A stretch of 64,000 nt of DNA from Agapetus fuscipes (lineage: Eukaryota; Arthropoda; Insecta; Trichoptera; Glossosomatidae), in the NCBI GenBank assembly GCA_951799405.1, contig OX637344.1, positions 17,236,001 to 17,300,000 of the forward strand, given 5' to 3'. Numbering within the stretch: position 1 is the first letter of the stretch; each line of letters begins with the position of its first letter. Shown one piece after another: positions 33,609-44,628 of the stretch. The notes under the pieces are model-generated. The model did not search any database and was not told the origin of the DNA. It worked only from the letters and a program-made list of their open reading frames with translations. A program made the position numbers and the translations under genes.

Positions 33609-33935
33609 AAACGCAACTAAGCTACATATATAGTGTGACTTCTTGCCGCGTTATCCCCGAAGGGGTCGCATGTGGCGAGTTGAACCTATTTATTTTTACA
33701 GGTAAGGGGGCCGGCCTTACGCCAACCACTTCAGTTGAAGTAGGGGTTTCTCAGCTCCCGAGGGGGCTGATACTCATTTCTTGTGAAGGCTGAGTAAACC
33801 TTGCCGGTATTTTTATTTTGGGGTTTGAAATAAACACCGAAATAGGAAATCATTTCTGACACCCTCCTCGGTGGGATTCGAACCCGAGCTCACGGGGTAG
33901 TATGCGAGCACTCTACCAACTGAGCTATCGACCGG
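33609..33935 (-). mobile_element. SINE-A, full length
   Basis: Minus strand; close to the 32708 copy. Confidence 0.92.
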
Positions 33936-33999
33936 AAAAAAATATATTTTTCTTTTTTAAAAAATGAAATTTGTGACTATACAACGTCAACAACGTATA

Positions 34000-34456
34000 T
34001 TGTCAACGACGTTAGCCATGTTGAAAGCACCGGTTCCCATAGATCACCGAAGTTAAGCAACATTGGGCGTGGTCAGTACTTGGATGGGTGTGCGCTCAGG
34101 TACACCGCGTGTCGTTGGCATCTCGGACCGGTCCGTAGTCCGTTGTGGCAACACTTCGGACTCGTAAATATTTGGAAGGTTGTGGATTCGGATCCCGGCG
34201 GAGCACACAAAAATACCATTAATATTTCGAATGTGCTCTTCGCTGGGTTGAAGAATTCATAAGCCTTTACCAATGACCGGTCACCAAGGGTCCATCCAGC
34301 CTTACAGCAACTGGGTCTTGCTTGAGTATTGGCGCTTTGTAGCGACGACCAAGCTCGTACACCTCTGCGGCACTACAACAAGTGTCATAGACCCCTAGAG
34401 TCTTCAGAATCTAGGGAGTCTCCCGCACAGGATTTTCTTAAAAAAAAAAAAAAAAA
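34000..34456 (+). mobile_element. composite 5S rRNA + tRNA SINE
   Basis: 5S head 34004-34120 (ATCACCGAAGTTAAGCAACA, GGGCGTGGTCAGTACTTGGA), SINE-B from 34125, ending GAGTCTCCCGCACAGGATTT and a poly(A) run. Confidence 0.92.
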
Positions 34457-34705
34457 ATACAGTCACACAGTGCCAACCAAATAAAAACCAGAAAACAAAA
34501 AAAAACAATCTGCAAGTAACTATAAACACAAGTCATTATGTCAACAAAATGATTCCTAAGGTAGACAGGGTTTTCTAGGAATCAGCTTAACTTGTCGGAC
34601 TAATGTATTGTTAATTTCTTTGTTGGTAATTCAAAAGACTCTACCTGAAGTCTCTTATAGATGAGTCGTATAGAATCAAAGGCGGCAATCTAAAAATAAA
34701 TAAAT

Positions 34706-34860
34706 TGACATGAAGGGTCGTGGGTTCGAATCCCCACGGAGTGCAAAGGAATATAATTTATATTATGTAAAACAAACCGGTCCGTAGTCCAATGATAACA
34801 CTTCGGACTCTGAATGAAAGGTTGCGGGTTCGAATGCCAGCGGAGCACAAAAAATATAGC
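34706..34860 (+). mobile_element. two SINE-B head fragments
   Basis: GTGGGTTCGAATCCCCACGG (B box only, 34722) and a longer head from AACCGGTCCGTAG at about 34783 to GCGGAGCACAAAAAATAT. Confidence 0.7.
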
Positions 34861-34871
34861 GTTTGGCCAAA

Positions 34872-35157
34872 TTTTAACAATTGATTTAAAAAATGTAATT
34901 TGTCGTGTATATTCCTTAACTTATAGGTTGGTATGCGGCTGACCACCCATGCTGTAAAAATTGTTCACTTTGCCAATGTCACCCCTGTTTCAGGGAAGGA
35001 CGACAAGAGTTACAGGGCTTATGTTCATTTGAAATACGGGTTTTTATATTGTAGGTACACATGCGGCATGTTTAAGCGCGAACTTGTACGTGTCTGCTTG
35101 TGAGAATGCATATAATGTGAATCCCCAATGTAACATATCCTTGCAGTTTAGATAAGA
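34872..35157 (+). repeat. R repeat with extra 5' spacer
   Basis: Before TTCCTTAACTTATAGG it carries ATTGATTTAAAAAATGTAAT and TTGTCGTGTAT. That spacer separates R from LINE-N coding remnants at 11246 and 55909. Confidence 0.85.
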
Positions 35158-35396
35158 TCACTTGGTAAGCATAAGTCATAGAAAAATGTCTTTCAAAAAT
35201 CGAGAATCCTTTTTATGGGGGTAGGTAAAATTTGAACAAAGAACCATTGTTTAACATATTATCCTATTTCCATTGAAAGACATAATATAACAATGACGAC
35301 CAAATAGAAAAATATTATAATAAAGTATAGTAAAATATTTTGCACAAAAAAATGTCTTTTTTTTCATAATCCTTATGATAGAAATTATTCTGGTGA

Positions 35397-35632
35397 TGAC
35401 CGGTCCGTAGTTCAGTGGTGACATTTCGGACTCTGAATGGAATTTGTGGGTTCGAATCCCGGCGGAGCACAACAAGTATGCCATTTATATTTTCATATTT
35501 GCTCTTCGCTGGGTTGAAAAATTTATAAACCTTTACTCATGACCGGTAACAAAAGCTCCATCCCACCTTACAGCAACTGGGTCTTGCTTGAGAATTGGCA
35601 CTTTGTAGCGACGACGACCAAGCTCGTAAAAA
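35397..35632 (+). mobile_element. SINE-B, truncated, joined to SINE-A
   Basis: Ends CCAAGCTCGTAAAAA and passes straight into GGTCGATAGCTC of SINE-A. Confidence 0.88.
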
Positions 35633-36130
35633 GGTCGATAGCTCTATAATCTACAATCTAAGTTGCAAAGATATATAATCATTTAAAGCTCTCAGATGTA
35701 TGCCCACAAACCAACACGTGAAGTTCGCGCTTACAAATGCTGAATGTGTACTTACAAATAAAATCCAAACCTCAAATGAACATAAGCCCCACAACTTTTG
35801 TCGACCTTCCCTGACACATTGGCAAAGTGAACCATTTTTCACAGTATGGGTGGTCAGCCTCATACAAACCTATAAGTCAAGGAATCACTCAATTGGTAAA
35901 ATGCTTGCATTCCATGCCGAGAGCAAGGGTTCGATCGCAAGGTTTACTCAGCCTTCACAAGAAATGAGCACCAGCCGGAGGTTGGAAAACCCCTACTTCA
36001 ACTGAAACTGGTTGGTGTGAGGCCGGCCTCCTTACCTGTAAAAATAAATAGGTCCCGAATCGCCACATGCGACCCTTTCGGGGTTAACGCAGGCAAGAAG
36101 TTACACCATATGTGCAGCTTAGTTGTGTTT
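35633..36130 (+). mobile_element. SINE-A, split in its A box by an R copy
   Basis: GGTCGATAGCTC is followed by an inverted R copy (35645-35882), after which CTCAATTGGTAAAATGC continues the head. The body has the short form seen at 30396. Confidence 0.85.
35645..35882 (-). repeat. R repeat inserted into a SINE-A A box
   Basis: TATAATCTACAATCTAAGTT to CTATAAGTCAAGGAA. Confidence 0.88.
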
Positions 36131-36239
36131 ATTCTAAGGTGATGCGAAACACTCCTCAAGAGCCGAACTTTACCGTCGCTATGGAATGCACCTATTCTCA
36201 AGAAAGCCCCTATTACTGTGGAGCTGTAGGCTTAAAAAA

Positions 36240-36535
36240 AATAGGCTGATTTATTTGGTGAGCGCTGTTTTTGTGTGAATCACACTTCAAGAGCCCTCTG
36301 CGAGCTTGGTCGTCGCTATAGAAATCGCCAATTCTTAAGCAAGACCCAGTTGTTGTAAGGTTGGATGGACCTTTTGATGACCGGTCTTTGGTAAAGGTTT
36401 ATGAATTTTTTCAACCCAGCGAAAGCAAATTTGAAAATATAAATGGTATATTTTTTGTGCTTCGCCGGGATTTGAGCTCACAACCTTCGAGTTACGAGTC
36501 CGAAGCGTTGACAATTGAACTACGGACCGGTCAAT
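36240..36535 (-). mobile_element. SINE-B, full length
   Basis: Minus strand; GCTGATTTATTTGGTGAGCG tail and GAACTACGGACCGGTCA head. Confidence 0.9.
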
Positions 36536-36701
36536 TTTACCAATAAATAAAATTCAATTTCTCGCCAGGAGCAAAAAAAAACACTTTTTTTCGCATATCA
36601 ACTTTTTATTCAGTTTTAATATTTTTTATTAAATAAATTAATAAACGTACTAATCAAGTAACCCATACTGTAAATTTATTACACCTATGTGTAAAAAATA
36701 A

Positions 36702-37377
36702 ATTCCTTGACTTATAGGTCAACGACGTTACCATGTTGAAAGCACCGGTTCCCATAGATCACCGAAGTTAAGCAACATTGGGCGCGGATAGTACTTGGAT
36801 GGGTTACCGCTCAGGTACACCGCGTGTCGTTGGCATCTTGCCCCGGTCCGTAGTGCAGTGGCAACCATCCGGACTCGTTAATGGAAGGTTGTGGATTCGA
36901 ATCCCGGCGGAGCACAAAAAATATACCAGTGTGCTTTCGAATGTGCTCTTCGCTGAGTCGAAAAATTCATAAACCTTTACCAAAGACCGGTCGCTGAAAG
37001 GTCCATCCAACCTTACAACTGGGTCTTGCTTGAGAATTGGCGCTTTCTACAGCGACGACCAAGCTCGCAGAGGGCTCTTCAGGTGTGATACACACAAAAA
37101 CAGCGCTCACCAAATAAATCATCCTAATATTATTATTATTATTTGGTATGAGGCTGACCACCCATACTGTAAAAAATGGTTTACTTTTCCAATATGTCAC
37201 CCCTGTTTCAGGGAAGGTCGGCAAGAATCGCAGGGCTTATGTTCATTTGAGATTGGGTTTTTTATACTGTAGGTCCATATGCGGCATGTGTGAGCGTAAA
37301 ATTATGCGTGTCTGCTTGTGGGAATGCATTTAATATGAATCTGAAATGATACATATATTTGCAACTTAGATTTAGAT
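36702..37377 (+). repeat. R repeat split after 17 bases by a 5S-SINE
   Basis: TTCCTTGACTTATAGG stops at 36718 and TTGGTATGAGGCTGACC resumes at about 37142. Confidence 0.85.
36719..37141 (+). mobile_element. composite 5S rRNA + tRNA SINE nested in R
   Basis: 5S head 36719-36837 (ACCATGTTGAAAGCACCGG, GGGCGCGGATAGTACTTGG), SINE-B from about 36841, (ATT)n tail. Its clean fit into R gives exact ends of the composite unit. Confidence 0.93.
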
Positions 37378-38221
37378 GTGCGTTTTGAACCTATTTGACC
37401 ACATACAATTGCTTTGTGTTTACAAACAATACTAATAAAAGAAAGAAAACTTTCCGACTTCAAAGTTTTAATGTGTTATTTTCAATATTTATTCGTATTT
37501 TTTTACGCTCGTATCGCAGCAGACGAGGAGATAGTTTTTGTAATACACGTTGTCTTTAACCCATATGCTCTGCGTGTGTGAGGGAGAAGTACCGTGCGGT
37601 AGAGAGGTTGGACAAGCAAGCGGCACAGATCCCACGTCCGAGCCCCTTGAAGAACAAAGGGAGACTGATTCATTTTGTACAGAATTTGAAAGGTTTGCGA
37701 AATAAAGAAAAAATCCATGAAAAAAAATATTTTGACTATTTGTTTTGTTTTTATAGGTTTAAAAAAGACTTTATCTACATGGAATTTTTTTCATTTTTTT
37801 TTTTAAACATTGAATGTCGGAAAAAAACGTGTACGAAAAATACAAAAAAAAAAGAAATTTTGCAATATTCAAAAGGTAAAATAATGAAAACAATATCAAA
37901 TTTTAAAAAAGTAATCTGATCATGCCTTCAACAAACTCTTTTAAAATTATTCTATCATAGAAAAAATTAAGATTTTTTTTTTGTTTTTGGAGGATATGCT
38001 TTTTAGCAAAGCTCTTTCCGCAACTAGCAAAAACAAGTCCAGATTAAGCTTTGATTTATATACGTAAATAATTTATTTGACTTTTGAAAAAAATATGATA
38101 TATAGTTTAAATGTTGATTAATCTTACGTAATTTTTTGAAATACTAATTTATGTCTTAATGATGCTCTAAAAAAATAAATGAAAACATACTTTAAAAAAA
38201 AAAATCTTGAATATGCGTGGA
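37378..38221. other. AT-rich, nothing recognised
   Basis: Long A- and T-runs give spurious lysine- and phenylalanine-rich frames. Confidence 0.4.
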
Positions 38222-38470
38222 GCGCACCCTTAATTATAAAGAGAAATAACTCGAAAATTGGGAAAATCGAGATTTTGTAATAAAACGCAAGAACAATGCA
38301 AGAAGAATGCGTAGAATGCGACAGCCGTTCAATTTGGACGAATATGACCGAGATAAAACATCGGACGCCTTTTTCATCCCATACAAGTTGTACTGGGTGT
38401 CTGAACTTCAAACGCGTTTTCCCAACATTCATGTTTTTTGAGTTATTGCTCTTTATTATTAAACGTGCGA
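38222..38470. mobile_element. T-MITE
   Basis: 249 bp, right end CGTGCGA intact, left end altered (GCGCAC). Interior CAAGTTGTACTGG and CAATTTGGACGAATATGACC match the other copies. Confidence 0.82.
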
Positions 38471-38781
38471 TATGTTCATGACTCATCCCCGTACTTTGTC
38501 ATCCGATGCTTCTGAGAACTTGTTCCTTTTTCATGAAACCAGTTCATGAGTCTAGTTTTTAAAGCAGACTGCATCATTGTATTAATCAACATAAACTTTA
38601 TCTTTATTTTATTATCTTTACCTTAACGAAGAAGTCAAAGATTATCCTAACGATTAATAAATATTTTACACTGAAATTCAAGTCTAGCTTTTATTGCATC
38701 ATTGTATTAATCAGCATACTCTTTACCTTAATGAAGAAGTCAAAGATTATCCTAACAATTAATAAATATTTTACACTGAAA

Positions 38782-38905
38782 CTGTATCGCCGTCGTCATT
38801 TCCGCTGGGGGTGACTAGAGCTACTGTTCTAGAGTTTCTGTTATCAACATTTTTCCCTACCCTTGCAAACTTCTTTCAATGCATTCATATTGCTACGATT
38901 TTACT
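38782..38905 (-). repeat. LINE-N 3' end, diverged
   Basis: CCGCTGGGGGTGACTAGAGC and CTTTCAATGCATTCATATTG. Confidence 0.5.
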
Positions 38906-38937
38906 GGGGTTCTCTTTTAATTGAAGTGCAATTATTT

Positions 38938-39026
38938 AGGATAAAAGAAAAACAATTTTGTTTTCGATTACTTGAGTACCTAACTATTTCAAGTAATCGA
39001 AAACAAAATTGTTATTCTTTTATCCT
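38938..39026. other. 89-nt hairpin with 38-bp arms
   Basis: AGGATAAAAG...CGATTACTTGA pairs with TCAAGTAATCG...CTTTTATCCT, one mismatch in 38, around a 14-base loop. The size fits an animal pre-miRNA or a short MITE. No second copy was seen in the window. Confidence 0.85.
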
Positions 39027-39325
39027 CAATGATGAACGATTACAAAGTTAATGCCTTTACAATCAATAAAATTGCAATTATATATGTTAACAGAATTTAT
39101 TTTACACGGTTTGATTCACAATTTACGATAATTGATAATCTTGGTCTTCCCGACAAAATGCTTGGAGCAGCTTATCGCTCTACGCACCATTGCAGTCCCT
39201 ATATATAGGTGCAAAAGAGATCTTTCTCGCAAATTCTAGATAATATTCCAATTTCTCGCCTACACCAGAACGCCGTTCTATGCACTACCACCATCACACT
39301 AGAGCCTGATTGTTCTACACACTAT

Positions 39326-39549
39326 GTATGCGTGTACCACCCATGCTGTAGAAAATGGTTCACTTTGATAATGCCACCCGTGTTGAAACAGGGAAGGTCG
39401 GCAAGAGTTGCAAGGTGTTGTTCATTTGAGATTAGGGTTTGTAGGTTCACATGCGGCATGTGCAAGCGCGAACTTACACGTGTCTGCTTGTGAGAATGCA
39501 TATAATGTAAATCCTCAATGTTACATATCTTTGCAACTTAGATGAGATG
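39326..39549 (+). repeat. R repeat
   Basis: Lacks its first bases; ends CAACTTAGATGAGATGA. Confidence 0.82.
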
Positions 39550-39579
39550 ACCTATACCGATTATAAAACATTGCGTTCT

Positions 39580-39825
39580 ATAATCTATAATCTAAGTTGC
39601 AAGGATATATTCATTCAAAGCTCTCAGATGTATGCCCACAAACAAACACGTGTAGTTCGCGCTTACAAATGCTGATTGTGTACTTACAAATAAAATCCAA
39701 ACCTCAAATGAACATAAGCCCTGCAACTCTTGCCGACATTCCCTGAAACAGGGGAGACATTGGCAAAGTGAACCATTTTTTACAGTATGGGTGGTCAGCC
39801 TCATACCAACCTATAAGTCAAGGAA
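39580..39825 (-). repeat. R repeat, inverted partner of the previous
   Basis: TATAATCTATAATCTAAGTT to AAGTCAAGGAA. Confidence 0.88.
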
Positions 39826-40251
39826 TACGAGTAATAAATAACATTTAAGTATAAGAAAACAACAAAACCTTAAAAATAAATCTATACAAAAAAAAAATGC
39901 TAATCGAAAAAATGTATCAAAACTTAGTCATTCTCTAGGAGTGCCGTCGTATCTTCCATACATTTTCGATTTACGCGATCAAGGTCGGAGTAAGCAATCT
40001 TGTATATGTACACAATGTAGTACTGTATCTGAGCGATTTCTATTACAGGTGTAGAATTAACGTTTTTCCCCACAAATGAGTATTTTTATTAGCAGGTAAA
40101 GATAATCAAAAATATTAATTAATCCGTGACGTCAAATGCAGTAAAAATTTGTATCACTTAATGCGGTTATACAAACGTTGTTAAGAATATAAGAAGAAAT
40201 TGTAATAAAGAGTACCTACTTGTAAATTGGATTTTGAAAAAGTAGTAACAC

Positions 40252-40518
40252 ATCGTAGTAACACAGGTAGTAACACATCGTAGTAACACAGGTAGTAACA
40301 CATCGTAGTAACACAGGTAGTAACACATCGTAGTAACACAGGTAGTAACACATCGTAGTAACACAGGTAGTAACACATCGTAGTAACACAGGTAGTAACA
40401 CATCGTAGTAACACAGGTAGTAACACATCGTAGTAACACAGGTAGTAACACAGGTAGTAACACATCGTAGTAACACAGGTAGTAACACATCGTAGTAACA
40501 CAGGTAGTAACACATCGT
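40252..40518. repeat. 25-bp minisatellite
   Basis: Alternating GTAGTAACACATC (13) and GTAGTAACACAG (12), about ten 25-bp periods, nearly identical, with one skipped 13-mer near 40445. The minus strand is open in all three frames through this array only because the repeat lacks stops; it is not a gene. Confidence 0.97.
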
Positions 40519-40545
40519 ACCTTATAAGATGCCAATAGATAAAAG

Positions 40546-40625
40546 TAACTGTAACTGTAACTCTGTCGCCATTGCGCTAGGGGTGGCCAGAGCCTCTGCA
40601 GAGCCGCGTTCATTTCTTCCTAGCC
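40546..40625 (-). repeat. LINE-N 3' end fragment
   Basis: GTAACTGTAACTCTGTCGCC and GCTAGGGGTGGCCAGAGCC. Confidence 0.7.
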
Positions 40626-40795
40626 CAGCCCAGAAAGAAAGGCTAGAAAAGCTCAGCTGGAATACGTCCTCATCTCAGGATCCATGAGAAATATTAAGTT
40701 TTTAGACAAAAAGATAAAAGTATCCTTGTTTTTAAGCTGCAGGATCCCTACGGACTATTTTAAGGAAAATTGAAGCATCAAAAATGTGTTTTACC

Positions 40796-41306
40796 CATTG
40801 ACTGATGATATATGTGGACTAGAAATTATTTTAACGAAAAAAGACATTATATATATTATCTTTTTCAACTTATGCGTACTTACGAAAATGGTCATTAGTA
40901 AGAATGAGAACAAAGAACTTCACAGTTGCATTTCTACGTATAGAAAAAAAACTCGGGCCAATGTAAAAATGTTTCTAGAAAATTGGCAGTATTGCAAATA
41001 TATTGGCTGCCCTGTGGCTGCCTGAACTAGTCCGAACATAGCATGTGCGCGCCATAAATATTTTGATCGATAAAATTAACGAATTTTATAGGAAAAAGGC
41101 ATTATTTTAAGACATTATGGCATGTGCTAAAATTGGGTGTCGAACACACAAAATGAAGAAAGCAAGAAAACATAGAATTTGACATGTAAAAACATGTTAT
41201 GTATGACTACACAACTGCAACGTTTGACAGGACTGAGACAAATGAGGTAGATAGTATGGATCAATGCAGTAAGTAAGTTTCTGCTCCTCTATGTTATTAC
41301 TCAATG
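40796..41306. mobile_element. P-like element copy D, uninterrupted
   Basis: 511 bp from CATTGACTGATGAT to TATTACTCAATG. Flanks GTTTTACC and CGTTTACC agree at 6 of 8. A THAP-like remnant near 41117 has frameshifts. This is the best reference copy in the window. Confidence 0.88.
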
Positions 41307-41499
41307 CGTTTACCTGTTATATTATGGTATCAATTATTTACTTTGCCGACATTTTTTTACAGCATTACTTCAACTTTTTAGTTCATGCACAGAAAGGCAA
41401 AAGTGCTCCCACACCGTGTAAAAAGTTGTAAATCCCCATCCAATTAGTTTATTTAACGAATCATAAAAAACTTTCATTTTCCCCAAAAAAAATACCTCC

Positions 41500-41560
41500 T
41501 GTAAATTTCGTCGCCATCGCTAGGGTTGGCCATAACTTCTGCAAAATCTCCTCCACGTAG
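41500..41560 (-). repeat. LINE-N 3' end, short
   Basis: TCGTCGCCATCGCTAGGG and CAAAATCTCCTCCACG. Confidence 0.45.
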
Positions 41561-41575
41561 GGTATACCTGTTCCT

Positions 41576-41824
41576 GTACCCTGAGTACGAGTTGCAAAAC
41601 TTGAGTAAAGTACAGTTTACGAAAAGTATTAAAGAGTGGTTTTCCACAAAATCTGCCGTCTTTGTTTGTTTGAACTTGATTTTCTTCATCACTGTAACTC
41701 TTTTGCTCAGACCATAAAGTGTAAGAAACAAAAACTGCAGATTTTGGGGAAAATCACACTTTAACTCTTTAATACTTTCCGTAGACTTTACCTTACTCAA
41801 GTTTTGCAACTCGTACTAAGGGTA
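41576..41824. mobile_element. G-MITE with long inverted ends
   Basis: ACGAGTTGCAAAACTTGAGT near the left is mirrored by ACTCAAGTTTTGCAACTCGT at the right, and pairing continues for about 80 bp. Second copy at 58037. Confidence 0.88.
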
Positions 41825-41846
41825 CTGGATACTACTCTGTGTTCTA

Positions 41847-42008
41847 AATCTTAATCTAAGTTGCAAAGATATATATCATTTGAGATAATGCATTCCCACA
41901 AGCAGACACGTACAAGTTCGCGCTATCACATATCACAATATAAAACCAAAATCTCAAATGAACACAAGTATGGTTGGTAAGCCTCATACCAACCTATAAG
42001 TCAAGGAA
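41847..42008 (-). repeat. R repeat, internally deleted
   Basis: The hairpin and CACCCCTG region are missing; both ends are present. Confidence 0.8.
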
Positions 42009-42058
42009 GTCTGTGTTGATTTTATTTATTTGAAGTGTGGAAAAAATAGCTGTGCTGA

Positions 42059-42305
42059 TGACTTATAGGTTGGTATGCGGCTGACCACCCATGCTGTAAA
42101 ATGGTTCACTTTTCCAATGTCACCCCTGTTTCAGGGAAGGACGGCAAGAGTTGCAGGGTGTATGTCCATTTGAGATTTGGTTTTTATGTTGTAGGTTCAC
42201 ATGCGGCATGTGCAAGCGCGAACTTGTACGTGTCTGCTTGTGAGAATGGATATAATGTGAATCTCCAATGTAACATACCTTTGCAAGTTAGATTATATTA
42301 GATGA
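42059..42305 (+). repeat. R repeat, full length
   Basis: GACTTATAGGTTGG to CAAGTTAGATTATATTAGATG; head-to-head with the previous copy. Confidence 0.88.
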
Positions 42306-42495
42306 CGCAATTCGTTTTTTCACAAGAAATGACGTTCATTTCTTACAAAATCTCGTCATGCGTTACGTTGGTACTCGCTGACGACAAAGTTTCGTTTCAA
42401 CTGGCATAGCATCGTCATGTCCCACATGACGTCATAATTATGGAGTCAAATGGGAGCTTCTCTTCAAAAATTATGAAATGCGTTCTATATCGACT

Positions 42496-42570
42496 ACACA
42501 TATAGTGTAACTTCTTGCTGCGTTATCGCATGTGGCAAGTTGAACCTTTTTTTTTTTACAGGTAAGGGGA
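42496..42570 (-). mobile_element. SINE-A 3' fragment
   Basis: CTACACATATAGTGTAACTT to TACAGGTAAGGGG. Confidence 0.7.
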
Positions 42571-42811
42571 TTCCTTGACTTATAGGTTGGTATGAGGCTG
42601 ACCACCCATGCTGTAAAAATGGTTCACTTTGCCAATGTCAACCTTGTTACAGGGAAGGACGGCAAGAGTTGCAGGGTGTATGTCCATTTGAGATTTGGTT
42701 TTTATGTTGTAGGCTCACATGAGGCATGTGCAAGCGCGAACTTGTACATGTCTGGTTGTGAGAATGCATGTAATATGAATCTCCAATGTTACATATCTTT
42801 GCAACTTACAA
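42571..42811 (+). repeat. R repeat, full length
   Basis: TTCCTTGACTTATAGG to TTTGCAACTTA, then directly LINE-N sequence. Confidence 0.85.
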
Positions 42812-42825
42812 ACACAAGCACAAAC

Positions 42826-43065
42826 ACAAACTACAGGATACAAAATTATAATTTAATAAACCCAGTCCTAGCCGCCAGCATTACAGATCAACCGCCATTT
42901 CCCTCTGTCCTTACGTACTTCTTTCATTTCATCTATTCTAGAGTCATAACCTTCTTCATACAAGCTCTTCTTTTATTATGACTCTGGATACTCCATTCAT
43001 TCGCAATTTCAGAAATTTCGGTCCATCCATACCTTTCTTGGTCTTCCTCTATATTTACGGTTAAA
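42826..43065 (-). pseudogene. LINE-N C-terminal coding remnant
   Basis: Minus strand with one shift: YRGRPRKVWMD, EISEIANEWSIQS, KRRACMKKVMTLE, then MKEVRKDRGKWRLIC. It is homologous to the remnants at 13466 and 20068, without RT. Confidence 0.72.
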
Positions 43066-43556
43066 AGCCATAAGCGACATTTTGGTCAAAAATGAATTAT
43101 AAATGCTATCCTACTTGAAATTTTCTGCTCTTTCTAATGAGCTAGCTCCTATAGCTCTACGATTCTTTTTGTGTTGTTTATGCCCAAGCAAACAACTGCG
43201 TTTTCGAAGTATGGTTTTGGTGTAACCGACAAGATTTTTGCCTTTTTGTCCTAAAGCCGCTAGTGACATAAAAAATCGCATTAATGGGAATGCCAATAAA
43301 TGCCTTTATAATTTTTATTTGAGAGCTGTTTTGATTTAAACGATATGATAAAAAATAAAAAAGTTATGCCATTTTTCTGCAATTTCAAACTTTAAACTGC
43401 TCTCCTGAACAATTTAGTTTATGTCGCTTATGCCCAACAGCTTTTTAACTGTCGATATGTATATTGTATATAACTGGTCAGTGGTCACGTATTGCACCTT
43501 CTGCGTGGATAGGCAGATTGATTGATTAATTGTTAACGCCTCACTCATGTATATTA
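43066..43556. other. no recognised gene or repeat
   Basis: AAGCGACATTTTGG at 43071 and TATGTCGCTTATGCCC near 43420 hint at weak inverted ends. Confidence 0.3.
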
Positions 43557-43958
43557 TCAACAACATTGGGCGTGGTCAGTGCTTGGATGGGAACCGCTCA
43601 GGTACACCGCGTGTCGTTGGCATCTTGGACCGGTCCGTAGTCCGTAGTGGCAACACTTCGGACTCGTAAATGGAGGGTTCTGGATTCGGATCCCGGCGGA
43701 GCACAAAAATATACCATTTATATTTCGAATGTGCTCTTCGCTGGATTGAAAAATTCATAAACCTTTACCAATGACCGGTCACCAAAGGTCCATCCAGCCT
43801 TACAGCAACTGGGTCTTGCTTGAGTATTGGCGCTTTGTAGCGACGACCAAGCTCGTACACCTCTGCGGCACTACAACAAGTGTCATAGACCCCTAGAGTC
43901 TTTAGAATCTAGGGAGTCTCCCGCACAGGATTTCTTAAAAAAAAAAAAAAAAAAAATA
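43557..43958 (+). mobile_element. composite 5S rRNA + tRNA SINE, 5' truncated
   Basis: Only the last ~65 bases of the 5S head remain (CAACATTGGGCGTGGTCAGT, TACACCGCGTG); SINE-B follows from 43630 and ends in poly(A). Confidence 0.9.
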
Positions 43959-44144
43959 TTATTTGCAACTCTTGAGGAAAACCCGTCTAGTTGAGAGTAA
44001 TTGAACGGAATTAGCAAACCTTGTTTACTGAGAACAAACAAGCGGGATCACGAGTTCACGGGTGATTCATGACTGGATAGACCATTACGATATGAAATCA
44101 TTTCTTTTATGGTGTAACTCACCCATTTCGAATAAAACACTTAC

Positions 44145-44377
44145 GGGGCTATTCTTAGACATTTTAGTCGTCGGTTGAGCCCACGCTTTGACAAACTAAT
44201 GATGGAAGTTTCATCACCACGGTCATTCTTACCTACCGAACTTTGTAATATTTGTATAAATATCAAATCAGCTGTTCACTTGCGGCCATCTTGGATTGAC
44301 AGGTCTTCATACAAATGCATCATTAGTTTGTCAAAGCGTGGGCTCAACGGACGACTAAAATGTCTAAGAATAGCACC
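44145..44377. mobile_element. F-MITE, complete
   Basis: Arms GGGGCTATTCTTAGACA and TGTCTAAGAATAGCACC with ~60-bp pairing; interior reversed relative to 30948. Confidence 0.9.
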
Positions 44378-44628
44378 GTTAGGATATCGGTCCTTATACA
44401 TTTGGGATAATATGTACTATTTTTTGTTATGAGATAACTTCGTTAAATACTTCCAAAGCTGAATCTTTAAATACTTAATCGATACCTTAAAGGTAAAGCT
44501 AAATAAGTGACATATTGATCTAACATGGGTTTCTCAGATAAATGCAACTTTTTTCTATTTTCTACAAAAAAAACTCTACAGCTCGAACTGTACTTCGTCG
44601 ATTGTAAAAATGTTATACATTGTTTAGT

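Noticed and set aside
37578..37919. 113-codon + frame rich in Lys and Phe
   Set aside because: It follows A/T homopolymers, lacks a domain and has no splice context.
40167..40613. Long overlapping minus-strand frames (up to 148 codons)
   Set aside because: They are translations of the 25-bp minisatellite, which lacks stop codons in three frames.
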